Counted from the first letter of the stretch, positions 35,772 to 49,330 are shown. The stretch is 64,000 nt of DNA from Brevipalpus yothersi (GCA_003956705.1 QZCP01000077.1:1-64000); one strand, 5' to 3'. The notes: generated from the letters alone by a model not told the origin. Translations and numbers: made by a program.

Positions 35772-38258
35772 ATGAGATTTTTGGCTCATTACGGTATATT
35801 GACCAGATTAACTTGTAATCAGCCTGGTGAGGCTTGTGTGATTCGATATGATATTCAGCGGGTAATTGAAAACATTCGGATATGTTTTGAAAGTTTCATG
35901 ATGATGATGACTATTATTGTTGGCTTTTTTTTCATAGAGGATATCCAATATCAGAACTACCGCTGTTATTGATGATGAAGTTAAACGGATGCTTGATGAA
36001 GGTATGAAACCAAAGGATCATCCTGGTAGGCGAGCTATTCCTTGTGTAACACTACCTCCTGCTTTGGAGCAAGCATGTCATCGAGTGATACAGAGTAAGT
36101 TTTATTTGGATATACATCATTTGTGTGATTGCATATTGACTGAATCATTTTCAACTATTTCTTTCATCTCTATATAGAATATAAAAGGCCCTCATTCAAT
36201 TCGGACGTCATTAACTTACATCGCCAGTTTCATCATAGATTACTTCCACCGGAGCCCGAAGAGATTCGTTTAAAATTAAAAGAAATCGAATTTCGAGTCA
36301 ATGAAACATGTGAGTAAAGGAATTTGGTTCCTAATGAATCATCCTTTAATCACTTGATGTCATAATTATAGCCAAGCGAAAGAATGATGATGAAACTTAT
36401 CTAACTGATGAGGAGAGAGCCGCTGCTCTTTCTGAAAAAGTCCAAAAGATTCTCAAGAGAGAAACTTACAATTGGAAACCCATCGAATATGATGGATATA
36501 AAAGTGTTGTATATATGACTGCTCGAATGGCAGCTAATTTTGCTGCTCTAAAATCTGTGTTTCATGAGGTAAATCATAATCTTTCAACTTAGATGTATAT
36601 TGTTTTGACTGTGAGTGTAAAATTTTTGTCCAATTCCAGATAAAAAAAGATGATCCTTTGTTCGCACCAAAGAGCTTGTTTGATTTTGGTTCAGGAGTTG
36701 GCACAACTTTGTGGGCTGCAATGGAAATATGGCCGAAAGAAATTTGTGAATATTTCGCGGTGGATATTTCACCTGAAGCGGCAGATATTGCCGATCTCTT
36801 ACTACGCAGAGGAGATGAAAATAATCGTCCTATTTTTAAAAATACACTAACTCGTCAATTTTTACCAGTATCTTCTCATGTAAGTTTCAGCTATCCATAT
36901 TCATTTGCTAGTACTGACAATGTTCTTCTTGATCTATTCTTTTTTAGACCAAATATGATCTAGTAGTATGTGCCTACTCTCTTATGGACTTACCCTCTCG
37001 CAGTGCACGAGTCGATGTGATCGAAAACTTATGGCACAAAACCAACGATATTCTTGTCGTTATTGAACATGGTAAAAAAGGAGGTTTTAGTGCTGTTATG
37101 GAGGCAAGAGACTTGATTCTTCAATCAACTGGTCACAAAGTGACCGAAACTTTCAAAGTAGATTCTTCTCAACGAGGTGTCGTTTCTGGTGATGCCGAGA
37201 GCATCCCATGTTCCCACACAATGGCCCCTGTAAGCATTTTTCTCAGACACAGATTTCATAAATTCTCACTATTCTTTCTCTTCCTCTCATTCAAGTGCCC
37301 TCACAATTTTCCTTGCCCAAAACTCTTCACTGGTCAAGTCAATCCTTGTACTTTTTCAGTTTCATTCAACCACTTGATTCTGCCTGAACTTAGGAAGGTT
37401 GTATATTCTTGCTTTCCAACTATGTCTAACGAAACTAACTCATTTCGTCTCATCAACTGATATATAGCATTTATGGGGAACCCAGGAAATATTTTCGTAC
37501 GTCATTATGCGTAAAAAGCCTTTAGCTTTGAAAGGTAACCGATTGTATGATTTGTAAACTTTGTTAAAGAACATATATACATGTATAATCGATCTTTGCC
37601 ATCCTAACATTTGTCAATCGAACAGATACTCCGCCTTGGCCCAGGATAATCACCAAACCCAAGAGGAAGCATGAAGCTGTGAGATGTGATCTCTGTTGTC
37701 CGAATGGAACCCTACAAAATGTTCTGTTTACCAAACGATATCATGAAAGGTATAGTTGCCTAATGGAAATGATTTCTCATCATCTTAACGATTTTTGTGC
37801 TTCATATTCTATTAGGAGTCTTCATAAAATTGCCAAATACAGTAAATGGTCTGACTTACTGCCAGCGACTGTGATAGAGTATTTCAAATCTAGAGATGGT
37901 CGAATATATCTGGAGTCCGGATATGAATCAGATCCAAAGTGAGTTTGAGAGCTGTTCTGGATGATTTTTTTTTCTAATCAAATTGCTGTCCCCTAGTTAT
38001 GCGAAAGCTGTTGAAAAGTTAATGTTATTGGAAGGAGGAAAGACAAAAGATTCGAGGATGATGATTGGAGATGAGGAGAAAAATGAGATGAGTCAATCAG
38101 AACAATTGGATTCAGAATCTTCAGAGTCTGATTCAGACAGTGATGATGATAGTGATGGGTCAAGCAGTGATAGCACCAGTTCTTGTGAAGACGATGAAAC
38201 GCATCCACCTGATTCATTCAATTCTACGAAAAGAAGATGGACCATCAAAAAGTCTTAA
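35772..38258 (+). CDS. METTL17: Methyltransferase-like protein 17 (Rsm22 family, mitoribosome assembly factor)
   Basis: Eleven exons: 35772-35861, 35938-36094, 36178-36309, 36372-36568, 36640-36879, 36948-37229, 37296-37397, 37468-37534, 37626-37749, 37816-37938 and 37997-38258. All phases agree; 591 residues. Recognisable blocks are PGRRAIPCVTLPPALEQACHR, LHRQFHHRLLPPEPEEI, YMTARMAANFAALKSVF, the SAM-fold motif SLFDFGSGVGTTLWA (about 204-218), VVCAYSLMDLPS and VVIEHGKKGGFSAVMEARD. Four cysteines spaced C-x6-C-x5-C-x10-C, formed across the exon 6/7 junction, match the position of the iron-sulfur cysteines of METTL17. The family acts on the mitochondrial small ribosomal subunit, so a mitochondrial location is expected. 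The chosen ATG (MRFLAHYGILTRL) gives a short basic/hydrophobic start compatible with a transit peptide. The last exon adds a Ser/Asp/Glu-rich tail, which is unusual for the family. An AATAAA lies 160 bases past the stop. Confidence 0.9.
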
Positions 38259-38417
38259 ACCATCATTTTGATATTGACTGCAAGACGATAAAACTTCTTC
38301 CCGTCATCGAATGCTCACCAACACAAAGCTGCAAAGTTTGGTTCACTGGATCAAAAGTAATTGCGATAGCAATATTTTTTTCATTACTTTTCTATATATA
38401 TATATTATTCATTATAA

Positions 38418-38423
38418 AATAAA
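38418..38423 (+). terminator. Probable polyadenylation signal of METTL17
   Basis: Exact AATAAA, 160 bases downstream of the METTL17 stop codon, in AU-rich sequence. Confidence 0.6.
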
Positions 38424-38597
38424 AAGTTGGAAGAATTCATTTTCAAAAAATTATTGATCACTTTTAGATAAAAATGTAAATATCTAGAGTTTTTTCTCTC
38501 AGAAATCAGTATGAACAATTATAAGAAATATATGTATAGCCTTAAAGGTACACTCTCCTCAATTGAAGGCATTGAGGTGTAAGAAAATGTTCCACTA

Positions 38598-38603
38598 TTT
38601 ATT
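38598..38603 (-). terminator. Possible polyadenylation signal of the coracle/4.1 gene
   Basis: AATAAA on the minus strand, starting 8 bases after the stop codon at 38611. If used, the 3' UTR would be very short. No other exact signal was seen before METTL17's 3' end. Confidence 0.35.
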
Positions 38604-38610
38604 TTCACAT

Positions 38611-41600
38611 CTAATCTATTGTAGAGTGCTGCTTGATTTCAATTTTCTCTACTGTCATGTCAGGATTCATCATGGTCGCCTGCTGTATAGCATCTGCCAA
38701 GGCTTGATTGTGGTCTTCATCATCGGCTCGGATTGTTATCTTTTGTTCCACTCTTGTCTCCACTACACCATCTTTTTCCAATTTATACTGCAAGTTCAGA
38801 AGCGAAACATAGAACAGAAAAATATTCATCAGTTGTCAATCAAAAAAAAGCCAAAATTGTGATGAAAAAATGGATGCAATGAAAAATTCACCCAAAATCG
38901 CATCACCAAAGAATACACATTAACACACAATCAATGGAATGGGATCAGCAGGTGATTATATAATATTCATGTACGGACTTAATAACAACTTACAGTGGTA
39001 GTTTCAACAGTTCTGGTCTTGCTAGAAAGTGATTGGGTGGAAATCAACTCGGTTGCTTCTGGGTCTGGGGAAGCGAGCCCAGATTTTCTTGTGCCTTCTT
39101 TATCGCCCGGTGGGATGGGAGATGTGGGCTTTGAGGACTGCGATTTGGCAGCAGAAGAAGATCTTGACGGCTTCGGAGGGGATGAAGGGGCCTATTGTGG
39201 GGGAGAATTGTAGATGACAGGATAGGGTGGGAAACGGATGGAAAACGGGCGCGATCAGGGACATGAGGAAGTGATTGGAAAGAAAGGGAAAGAGAGAGAG
39301 AGAAAGAAAAGTGTATGTGTAAACATAACAAATAAATACATTTAATTCATCGTAAATAGCACATAAAAGGTATGAAAGTTGAGGAACAGAAGGGTGACAT
39401 GGACAGAGTAGAATGATTATTATTATTGATTTTATTGCTTACATTTGGCCCTTTGGAAGCAGTTGTGTAAAGTACTTTTCGGGTTTCTTCGGTTTTCACC
39501 GGGGTCGGTTCAATGCCTGCTTTCAATTTGACTGTATCGATATCGAAACCTTCCGCTCTCAAAAGTGGTGCGACGTCTTCTAGATTACCAGTGATAACTT
39601 TCGATTTCTCTTCAACTCGAGTTCCAATCGTTTGCTCCTTCTCTTCCACAACGTTGGTCTTCTTTTTGACATATCCTCGCTCATTTTTTTCCACACCTTC
39701 GCCGGTAGTGAAATTTTTGGTCGATGATGTTGATTTGGATGAGCTCAAAACTCTACTCGATTCACTGATTTGAGGTGGAACTGGCGATCGTTGAGTTCGA
39801 CGGTAACCATCTCCCGGCTTTTATAGTAGCAGTAGTGGATGAAAAAAGAGGCCGGCAATAGGAAAAAAATGTAAAGAGAGAGAGAGAAAAAGAAGCATGA
39901 AAAAAGAGAAGCACAATGAGTCAAACAATAAAAATGAATTGATACGCATGATGTGATGACAGGAGAGGCGTTCAGCAAAGTGAAAGAGAAAATAAGAAAG
40001 GGCGTGCGATCATGGGTGAGAAATAGGAAGGGAAGAAGAGAGGAAGAGAGATGAGATGTGAGATGTAACGAAGGAAACACGCATCAGGATGACAATGGTC
40101 AGAGAGAGAAGAAGATGAAAGTAGCTGTTTTTTGTCGGCTTCTTCTTCCATCATTATCTTGTGTCCACACAAAATTCTCCCCTCATTATTATTATCACAG
40201 AAGAGTGATTGGTTATTATGATGCGAGAATGGCAAATAGACAGAGATCGAGACCCAAATAGCAAGACTAATCTTTTTCTCAAGTAAAGAGGAGAATGAGA
40301 GATGGAAAATGAAAATGAAAATAAATAAATAAACAAATAAAATACCGCTTCAGATGATGAAAGTTTTGTGACAGTGGGAACTACGCCAACCACAACAGGC
40401 TTAGGAGCTGTAATCGGAGGATAGCCAGAAGAGGGTTCAACTACTTCTTCAGTTTCCACCACAGTTCCATCGGAATTGGTGACAACTTTCCGCCTACTTG
40501 CATGCATAATTCGTGTTGATGCATCTTTGTAAGATTTCACTTGTTTACTAGAGCTGATTGGTGATGCACTATCAGATGCTTTCTTACTAGACACATCTCC
40601 ACTAAGAGATCCCGGTCGATAAGGTTGCCTACTACCACTAGTCGGACTGTATTGATATGTTGGTTTCGTTTGTGATTTAGTCACATTGATAGGTTCTTTG
40701 ATGGGACTCTCTGGGAGAGGATTTTCCTCATCAGCATATTCATCCAATTCAGACAGAGCTGAAGATGAGGATGCTGAAGATGATGAATCTAGACCTGATT
40801 GCTGTGAAACACGTCCAGTGGTATCCGGAGATGTGGCTGCACCACTTGGTGATGGGGTGGTTCGTGAACGAGACTGAGTTGATGCAGCCGAATATGGACC
40901 ACGAGAGAAAGGCATATAAGGAGATTGATAGGAAGTTTTAGATTCTGTTTTCTGTCGGTACGATTCACTAGTCGTTTTGGAAGTTTTGTCACCACTCAAA
41001 TAAGTTTCTTTCACTTCGGTTGGCTTAGCTGCTTGAGGAAGAGTGTATGTTCTCGGCTGAACTTCAGTGAAAAATGCTTCTCGAGACTTGGCTGTCGATG
41101 TTCGAGCTGTCGGTTGAGGCGGTTGAACAGTAGTGGTAGAGGCCTGAGAGGTTCTCGAGGCAGCAGTACCGATGGTGGTAGGAGGGGTGGCAGATGATCT
41201 ATCTATTTCAGGATTGTATGTGAATGCAATCCCGGTAGCCTTACGTCCATTGAGCTGATGTCCAGTTGAGCTTTCTTCACTCAAAGCTGGAGATTCTTTA
41301 CCCTCTCTTGCCTCACGTAAAGTTGCATAAGTGAAGCTGTACGGCTTCGAAGGCTTACGCTCAGAATTTTCATCGACTGTGTATAAGTACTCTCGAGTAA
41401 ACTGTGAGGGTTGTGATTTGAATATATTGTTATAGTCAGGGCTGGTTCGACTCTGATCAGAGGCATTGGGATCAGTGTAAAGGCGCTTAGTGGTTGCCGT
41501 AGATGAGTAGGCTGATGAACTGTCATCTCGTCGAGTTAAATATTTGGAATCTTGAGAACCATATTTTCTAGGCTATCAGTGTAAACATTTAAGTCGAGTA

Positions 41601-44600
41601 TTCAGTTGATTTTATGGCCCAAAACAATGAATTGCCATAAGTGTCAATAATAATCAAACAGAAAAATAACGCACAAGCATGGGGTCATTGAATGGTTGTT
41701 CAGCAGGTTGTTCATATGTGTCGAATTGATAGCGGCAAAAGATATAAGCAAAAACGAAGAAAAAAAAATAAAAAAAATAAAGTTTCATAAGCGTGCATTA
41801 ACAACTAGGAGTGAAGGAGCAGCATAGCAATAAAAAAAAGCAAGTCAAGTCAAGTCAAGTGAGATTCACACTTACCTCTTCGGTATAGGAGGTTCGATAA
41901 GTGGATGAAGGGTCATAAGTGGCACCGTATGGAGGACTTCTACTCTCTGCTCTATCAACAGGACTTTTTCGTTGATCCTCAGTTCTCTTGGAATCAATCA
42001 ATGGTAAAACTGCAATACCACCAATAGGTGGCTTCTTATAACGTCTTTGATAAGGTTCTTCATCATCGGAAAATGTTTTATTGACCATACTCTCAGGTGT
42101 AGTAGCTGTGGTGGCTGCTGATTGTACACCAAGGGAATTGCGATTTCGCTCTTCATAATGATTGGCAACATCTGATTCCACTCGAGAACCTGATAATGAA
42201 GCAGTTAACGAACAATAATTAAATATAATCAGGCAATATTTCAAGCTGAAAATTTTGGAAATATGCTCTTGGCAATGGAGAAAAATCGTGCCATGCTTAA
42301 GGACAACGCTCTCAACATGCTGAGTTTACTCTCCCTCTCTTCATAGCTTGAGTTCAGTGAGGCAAAAAGAGTAGAATCAACGGAAGAGAATGTGAAATCT
42401 TTTTCTAAACAATCTAAAGTGTATACATATATATGTACCTGCAATTGTATTACGGTTACGATCACCTCGGCGGAATTCAGGAGCTGTTATGGATCGTGTG
42501 AAACCAGACGCTTTAAATGAAATGGATGAGACGGAAACATGAAATAAAAAACATTCAAATGTGCATTCGGTAAGATATAAAAGCAACGAAAAATATAACA
42601 CATAAAATCTTATGGTAATCAATAATAGAAGAAAACAATTTCAAGACACTGTGTACGTGTAGCTGTACACTCCAGGCCAACAAAAAATTTTTCCACTTAC
42701 GTTCATCCATATTTCTAGATGAAAATCGTTTGCTGCTCAATGTTCGGACGAATTGAGGTTGTGGACGATTGATTATTGATCGACGGCTTTGAAATTGAGT
42801 TCGCCCAGAGTATCGGAACTTGGAACCGAATCTTGGGAAGAAGAATTTCGGTTTTGGTGGAGGCTCTGCTTCTACCAGACGGAAGAAGGTATGATGTTCG
42901 ACTGCCGTTCGCCAGAGCCTTTTAGCTGCCCTATGATTAGCCAATTTGAAGCCCACAGTGCTCTCGAATTGTTCAAATTCTCCAGGTCTTATTTTCACAT
43001 AAAAACTATTTCTTCGATATGATATTTTCAATATTTTGGGCCACGCAAATCGATTCATTTTCAATCTATCTTTGTAGACAGATAGTCCAGAGGCACATAC
43101 ACCTATCATAATGTCCACACCGGACGAATCACTAGCGGGAAATAGTTCTACTCCGTACATGGCAAGCTTCTTGGCAGTATCTAGGTAATGCAATTCTGAT
43201 TCTGCAGGAGTTTGTCCCTGTTGTTGCTTGTGAAGTTCAGCAACCCTCTCCTTTAGAACCTCCGTTTGATTGGGAGCAAAGCGAAATTCTTTCAAATAAT
43301 CAATACCGGTACCATGTTGATCTTCATCGTAGTCTCCTAATTCGGATTGTACCAAGAATGCTCCGAGAATGGAATAGGTCACCAGGGAGCATGGTAACCG
43401 GCAAGAGAGAATATCATTTCGCACTTGAAGACAGAGTAGATATCTAAATGGTAGAAAATATGCCCAAGATGATAAAAGAGAGAAGAGAAAGAAAGTAGAG
43501 AAGAAGGAGCTTCTATTAGAAAATGTTGAAATTTGTGTCAAGTGGAGAGTAAATACACACTCAGCAATCGTTCAAATGGGGAAAAAATGAGATGTACATC
43601 AAGTAGCTAAATGAATTTAGACATGGAATCAAGAATTCATCCAAGGACAGTGTATAAAATCGAAATTGTCCAATAGGAAGCAAGAAAGAGACATGACAAT
43701 CCCATTCTTTCTTCTCCTAGGAGTAATCATGGGTGTAGTTGGTTTAGACACGAGTAAGCAATGTAAACTGAGTATGTTGATATTCACGTTCACACTAAAA
43801 TGAAAGCCTCACATGGGTGAACAAAGATTCAATTACATATGAAATTGAATATGAGTTCTTTCTCTTCATCATTCTCTCTCTCTCTTTTTCTCTTTCCCTT
43901 TCCCTTTTTCATACAAGAGGAAAAAAGTACACTAGATGTTTGTCATCAGAAAAAAGCTATGATGATATGCAGAAGGATTGGCGGGCTGATCTATGAGATT
44001 AGATAAACATTCAATTGACTCTTGAACAGAAGGAGAGTGTGTGTGTGAGAGAGAGACAAGAATCGTAAACAAGCATAAGAATAATGTTTATTTGGTCATT
44101 ACTAACCTGGTGATGTCTTCTTGGAGAAGAGAAGGATCGGGTGGATAGAATTTAACTTCGAAATGAAATACCCAAGCAGCATCTGATACAGGGGAGAAAA
44201 AAAAGTATTAGTAAAGATGCAAAATCTAATTTATAATGCTTTACACCAGAATCTTACAGTGAACTTGAACTAACTATCAAACTATCCTCTCAAACATAGT
44301 CAAGAAGATGAAGAGAAAAAAATGAAGAGGAAGAAGAAAAATTCTGAAGGGAAACTGGTGAGCTGTACTTATCAGGAGCTAATACGTTACATGTTTGAAA
44401 TACACACACATATAAAGTGTTCAGTGTTTAGTGTGTGTGTGGATAAAACTTACTTCTTATTTGCTTGGAGACTTTACGATCTAGAATAAGCCAAGTTCTC
44501 ACATCCTCTTGATCTCGGAAAGACAAACCAAAATAATCTTTCTCCAATAGATTGAGATGATCAGCTACCTGGTCAAATATTTCCACACCCTTAGTCCGTC

Positions 44601-44992
44601 GCTAATAGTTAAGGAACAAGAGTAAGCAATGTATTAAAATTAATTCCTTGTCTGATGATTTGTTGAATAAATTATGATCAGTTTTTTTTCTCTTACTATG
44701 AACCTATTATTTTTTCATAAGCTCAAACAAAAACCAATCAACAAGCTAACCAAAGTAGTAATAGACTACTTACATTAACTTTACACTCAAATTCAGCTCC
44801 ATCAAGTAAGATAACTTTACAAACAGAGCTATCCTTGGAACTTTTGCTCTTCTTTTTACTCTCTTCCTTAAACATTTTCGCCCATTTTAAATCGGATGTC
44901 TGAAATTTATCTTGTTTCCTATTATTATCACCAATGGAAGAGTTTGAATTGATTGCTGGCTGTTCACATTGTTCACTACCTTCACTGACCAT
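38611..44992 (-). CDS. cora: Protein 4.1/coracle-like FERM protein
   Basis: Ten exons: 44774-44992, 44454-44601, 44107-44182, 42701-43443, 42439-42510, 41876-42189, 40346-41572, 39443-39817, 38994-39191 and 38611-38787. Phases are consistent throughout; 1182 residues. The FERM domain runs from about residue 58 (CKVILLDGAEFECKVN) through DHLNLLEKDYFGLSF, AWVFHFEVKFYPPDP, QEDITRYLLCLQVRNDILS, VQSELGDYD and WPKILKISYRRNSFYVKIRP, followed by the FERM-adjacent segment. A Ser/Pro/Tyr-rich linker of about 700 residues follows. The protein ends in the 4.1 C-terminal domain (VETRVEQKITIRADDEDHNQ, ALADAIQQATMMNPDMTVEK). Proteins of this family link membrane receptors to the cortical cytoskeleton; coracle is part of septate junctions. 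No spectrin-actin-binding segment was recognised in the linker. The frame upstream of 44992 begins at a GTG just after a stop, so the ATG at 44992 is chosen. Confidence 0.92.
41843..41862. repeat. Short tandem repeat of CAAGT, four copies
   Basis: Four consecutive pentamers in the intron just beyond the donor of the exon that ends at 41876. Confidence 0.8.
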
Positions 44993-45767
44993 GGTTGCTG
45001 TGGTCGCCCGGCTAGAGTTGGTATTACTATCACTAAGTTGTTGTTGATGAACTTGATATTTCACTTTGAATCACTTTTGATTGCTGGTGAATTGACCACC
45101 AATCAGTAATTCCAAGTCAAAGTAGAAAATATATCCTCTCTTGAATAGATGGAAGAAAAATATCTCTGTAAATGTATCCACTCTTCATCCACTGGACACC
45201 ATATCATCACCCAATAACAATACACATACAGACAGACACACACAGATGAATACTGGATGATGATGATACACTACCCAATACTCATCCGCGCCAAGGTATG
45301 AACATCACATTAGTCATCATCACTTTTTGATCATAATAATAAACACTTTTTAAACTCAATATAAATAAAACCTCATAAACTTTATTAAAAACTTTTCCCT
45401 AGTAATGCAATTTCCCAATGTATTTCAATCAATTTATAAAAACACTGCTGCTGGTTGTTGATGATGATGATGAAATGATTAAGATTGATAAAATCAAAGC
45501 TTCAGAAGTGAGTGAAAAAGAGAGAGAAGAGAGAGAAAGCCTCGCCTTACAAGCTCTCTCTCAGCAGCTTGAAAACTTCTCTCTCTTTTTTCAGCCCTCT
45601 TTAGTTTGGTATGTTAAAAGAGAGAGAGAGAGAGAGAGAAGAGAGAGAAGAGAGAGGCCATTCAGCCAATCCAAAATGGCCTCACATTAGTCGGCGGCAG
45701 AATTGCAATTGGGAATCCAAATGCCGAAGTAGTCGAACTTGAACACTATTGATGTTGCATGATTTCG

Positions 45768-45770
<3 letters not shown>

Positions 45771-45799
<29 letters not shown>
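45771..45799. repeat. (GA)n microsatellite
   Basis: About 29 bases of uninterrupted GA, with further GAGAG clusters at 45619-45655. Confidence 0.92.
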
Positions 45800-45802
<3 letters not shown>

Positions 45803-46749
45803 GTAGATGAAGGAAATGAAAGAGAGAGAATATTCTTATTGGATCAATGATGAGCTGATTGGATGTGTATGTGTGTGTGTGTGAAAAAGAGAGAATGCGA
45901 ATTAGAGTGACCTTGATCATTCGTTGATTGTGAGAATGAATGTTGATTAATTATGTGGATGAAGAATTAGTGGACGACGGAAGATAAGAGTATAATTGCG
46001 TGTATGTGCTCTATATTTAGTTGCTCATGCAGACAATTTTTAACCCTTTCGTTGTGATCATCTTATGGCTGATGGAAAGTTTTGACATCGTTGAGGACTT
46101 TTCGTCTAAGCACGACAAAAGACTTTAATTCGAAGTTGAGATAAGATTTTGAGACGATGCATCTACTTTGTAGTGCACTTAATTGTCTTCAAAGTCTCCA
46201 TTGTTGATTGCACAGTGGCTATATATGATAAACTGTACATGTACTACTGTAACTTTACTGTTCTCTAATCAATCTGATTGAATCAGCGATATTGTTTCCT
46301 GTCGGATGTTGTTTGATCACTTTTGTCTATCAATAGATTTCCTATCCAATTGTTTCACTCTGCCAGTGGCAAAAATGAGCATGTGAAACACACTATCAGA
46401 GAACCAAAAATATTCGACAAAATTTCAATATCAATTTCAATATCATCTACAAGATATCAATTGAACCAAAAATTTTGCAAATTACATACATGCAATGTGA
46501 CGAATTTAGATATACATCTTTTCTCATTCACCAGTTAAGGTAAAAAAAGAGTTTACGTGAGAAGGAAAAAAAGCTGGGAATCGAGCAATTCTTCAGTTAC
46601 TACTACTACTACCACTACTTGAGATGCAAATATTTAATCAGACGGTGAGTACTGATGATGATGATAATTTCTTTCGGTTTACAGTTCATTTTGAATCATC
46701 ATTCCGTATCATCAGAAGCTTACATCCTTCTGGTCCTCATCGTTTTGGT

Positions 46750-46752
<3 letters not shown>

Positions 46753-46814
<62 letters not shown>
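46753..46814. repeat. (CT)n microsatellite of about 62 bases
   Basis: Uninterrupted CT dinucleotides. The Leu-Ser and Glu-Arg frames over it are artefacts. Confidence 0.96.
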
Positions 46815-46816
<2 letters not shown>

Positions 46817-49019
46817 ACTTTTCCAAACTTCCAAAAATTTTCCAAACTTTAAACCGGTATACATACAAACGCATACCTTTTGGTTGACAGGTGTAACCTC
46901 TTTTATTCTTTCTCTTCCTTTCTTTTCTTTCTTTCTCTCTCTTTCTCTTTCTATTTCCCATTCATTGACTTGGATAAACTTGACCGTTCGGAAAATGATC
47001 ACCAATGAAGCCGATTATAGCTCATGATGGACCTATCGGTATCACAATTACTTTGCCCCCCATAATTTTCGACTGAAAATGCATACATTTTGGTGTTTAC
47101 GTGATTTGCACTGAAACGAATTATTTTCTTTCTCTCTCTTTTCTGAACAAATGATATTCATCATCAAAGTTGAAAAGAAAATTTCAATAGTAAGCTCTTT
47201 TCTTCTCGATTATTTTATTGGTTGATCTTCAATCTCATGATGATACTGATGAAGATGAGATTTGAGCATAAAGATGAATACTTTTTTCCATTTTTCCACG
47301 AATGATAACATGAACGATATGCAGATTCATCTTTTTCTTTCGAAAAAGCTTCTCTTTCAGATGTTATTTCATAACATTTGCTCTCATCCATCTATTCTCA
47401 TCTAGAGAAGAGGAGACCTTAATCTCAAGTGGCCACAATTAGTATTCTCATAAAAATTAGATCTGCCTAGATGGCTCAAGTGAATCGAATCAAATGATGA
47501 TGATAATAATATAGGTGAGGCCAACCATAGATCACGAAATTCCGGTAAAATTTTATCCTTTTGACTGATGAACGGGTTTTCACTTCTGGCTAATGAATAT
47601 AATGCATTCATAATGGGAGTGGAGAGAAAAAAAGGAAAAATAGTGATGAGGACATTTATTGTTATTTGAATTTAATATTCGAGAGAAAAAAAACGTTGAA
47701 AAAAGAAAAACACCAAAGTCGAAAAAAGTGTTTTGATGATGATGATATCAAAAAAATGAATGTTTAAATGGAAACAATTGATAAAATTGTGAAAAGATCC
47801 TTTATTTGACAGCAAAAAAAAAGAAAAAAAGAAATGAAATTTAAATCTCAATCGAAAATTAGACATAAAACCTCAGTTGAGAATGTTTTGAACCCATAAA
47901 CACATCGCATTGGCCATGTTATGAACTGGTATTTATTTGTTTTCACCATGAACTGATTGATAGTGATAAAATCAAGTACGATAATTTAATAATAAATAAT
48001 TTTCAATCAGATGAATGTGCTAAAATCGTAAAATCATAAACCAATATAGTGAGTTTGTCAAACTTCCAACAGAATTTTGGCATTATCTACGCCCGATTGA
48101 TAATAACTTGAAAAAATTTTTTTCGAACCTCTCAGCTAAGTTAAAATGAAACATGTACCCGAGAGCATATCAGTATAAATGATCCTCCATCCAAGTTTAT
48201 GTCCTTGTGGCCAACATGTACTGGCAGAAAATATCGTAGCCATTCATGTCCATGCTCATAAAAATGAGTGGGTTGAAATACTCATCTAATCGCATCTCAT
48301 ATTAATGTTTGCTATCGAGAAGTTGAAAACTTCACCATTTTTCAAACTGGACCAAACTGTTTTGAATTAATTACATGTTGTATTCTCTTCCCATTTAGTA
48401 CCCAAAAATTTCACTTCACTTAAATAACTATGTTACTCCTCATCTCCAGATCTCATCACGACCATGTATTCTTACTGTGATAACGTTGTGCTCATTAATT
48501 TAGTTGACAATAATGGTCAGCATCTTCAGTCTATGCTTAGTCTAGATATGATTAACTTCCAAAAAGTTTTTGAAGTGGACAATTTTGCTGCAATCATTAT
48601 AATTTATACTTACCGGCTGTTGAATACGATCAAAATAGACAAAAACTCAATTATGATCTATTAACAGGTGAATATTAAACAATAAGATAGAATAAATGAC
48701 AATTTGTTGGTTTATCTCGATAAGTTAATTAATTAATTGAGGAAGAGATTCTGATGTTCATATTTTCAAGAGAATTTTGCTGAAAAATTGACTTATAAAT
48801 GTTTTAGTTTTCTTCTTGAAGAAATGATGCTCTATAGTCTGTGTCAAAAAGGATAGAATTTCAGTCTCAACTACATCAGAGCTCTGTTCAAGATTCTGAA
48901 CAGATTCATCTCAGTTGAAATCGGGATTATTAGAATCAGAAAGCATGGCTCATGTGAATCGAACTTGTGCTTTGACCATAACCTTCTTACACTCTTCTTC
49001 TCAACCGAAAAATTTGAGC

Positions 49020-49330
49020 ATATTGGCATTGATCTTGATTTTTGATTTTGATTCGGGCAAATCTGTTTATGATCATATTGTTCATCGTAAAATTGATCAC
49101 GAGAAGTTTGTTGTACTTCCGCCTTTACTTTGGACCCCACTTTTCTAGCTGGATAGGCTATCAATAGTTGATGCAACCGCTATGGTGAATATATCGTGCA
49201 TGTATATTATCGGTTCATGACCTCCTTGATATTAATATATTCCTAAGCCTGAACAAGCTTCTCCTAAGTTTTTTTGAAAAAATATCGCAAGAAAGTAAAC
49301 TAATCTCATTCACTTGATTGACAGCACTCT
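49020..49330 (-). pseudogene. Decayed fragment of the vanin-like gene
   Basis: On the minus strand this segment encodes a stretch (AYPARKVGSKVKAEVQQTS, DHKQICPNQ) that closely parallels the intact gene at about 50825-51110 (AYLPKKVGTKVKAQVQQTS, GHKQICSNQ). Flanking nucleotides such as GGTGAATAT, CGGT(T/C)CATGACC and ATATATTCCT also correspond. The N-terminal half carrying the catalytic Glu, Lys and Cys is missing, as is the C-terminal region. The copy has insertions and deletions, so it cannot make an enzyme. It precedes an OPRT fragment in the same relative orientation as the intact pair. Confidence 0.8.

Larger units (their letters stand above)
44993..49019. other. Gene-poor region with GA/CT repeats upstream of coracle
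   Basis: About 4 kb without a supported gene. GA-rich patches at 45513-45660 and 45771-45799 lie 0.5-0.8 kb upstream of the coracle start codon, and a long (CT)n tract lies at 46753-46814. Open frames here are repeat-driven or short. It should contain the coracle promoter and 5' UTR. Confidence 0.5.
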
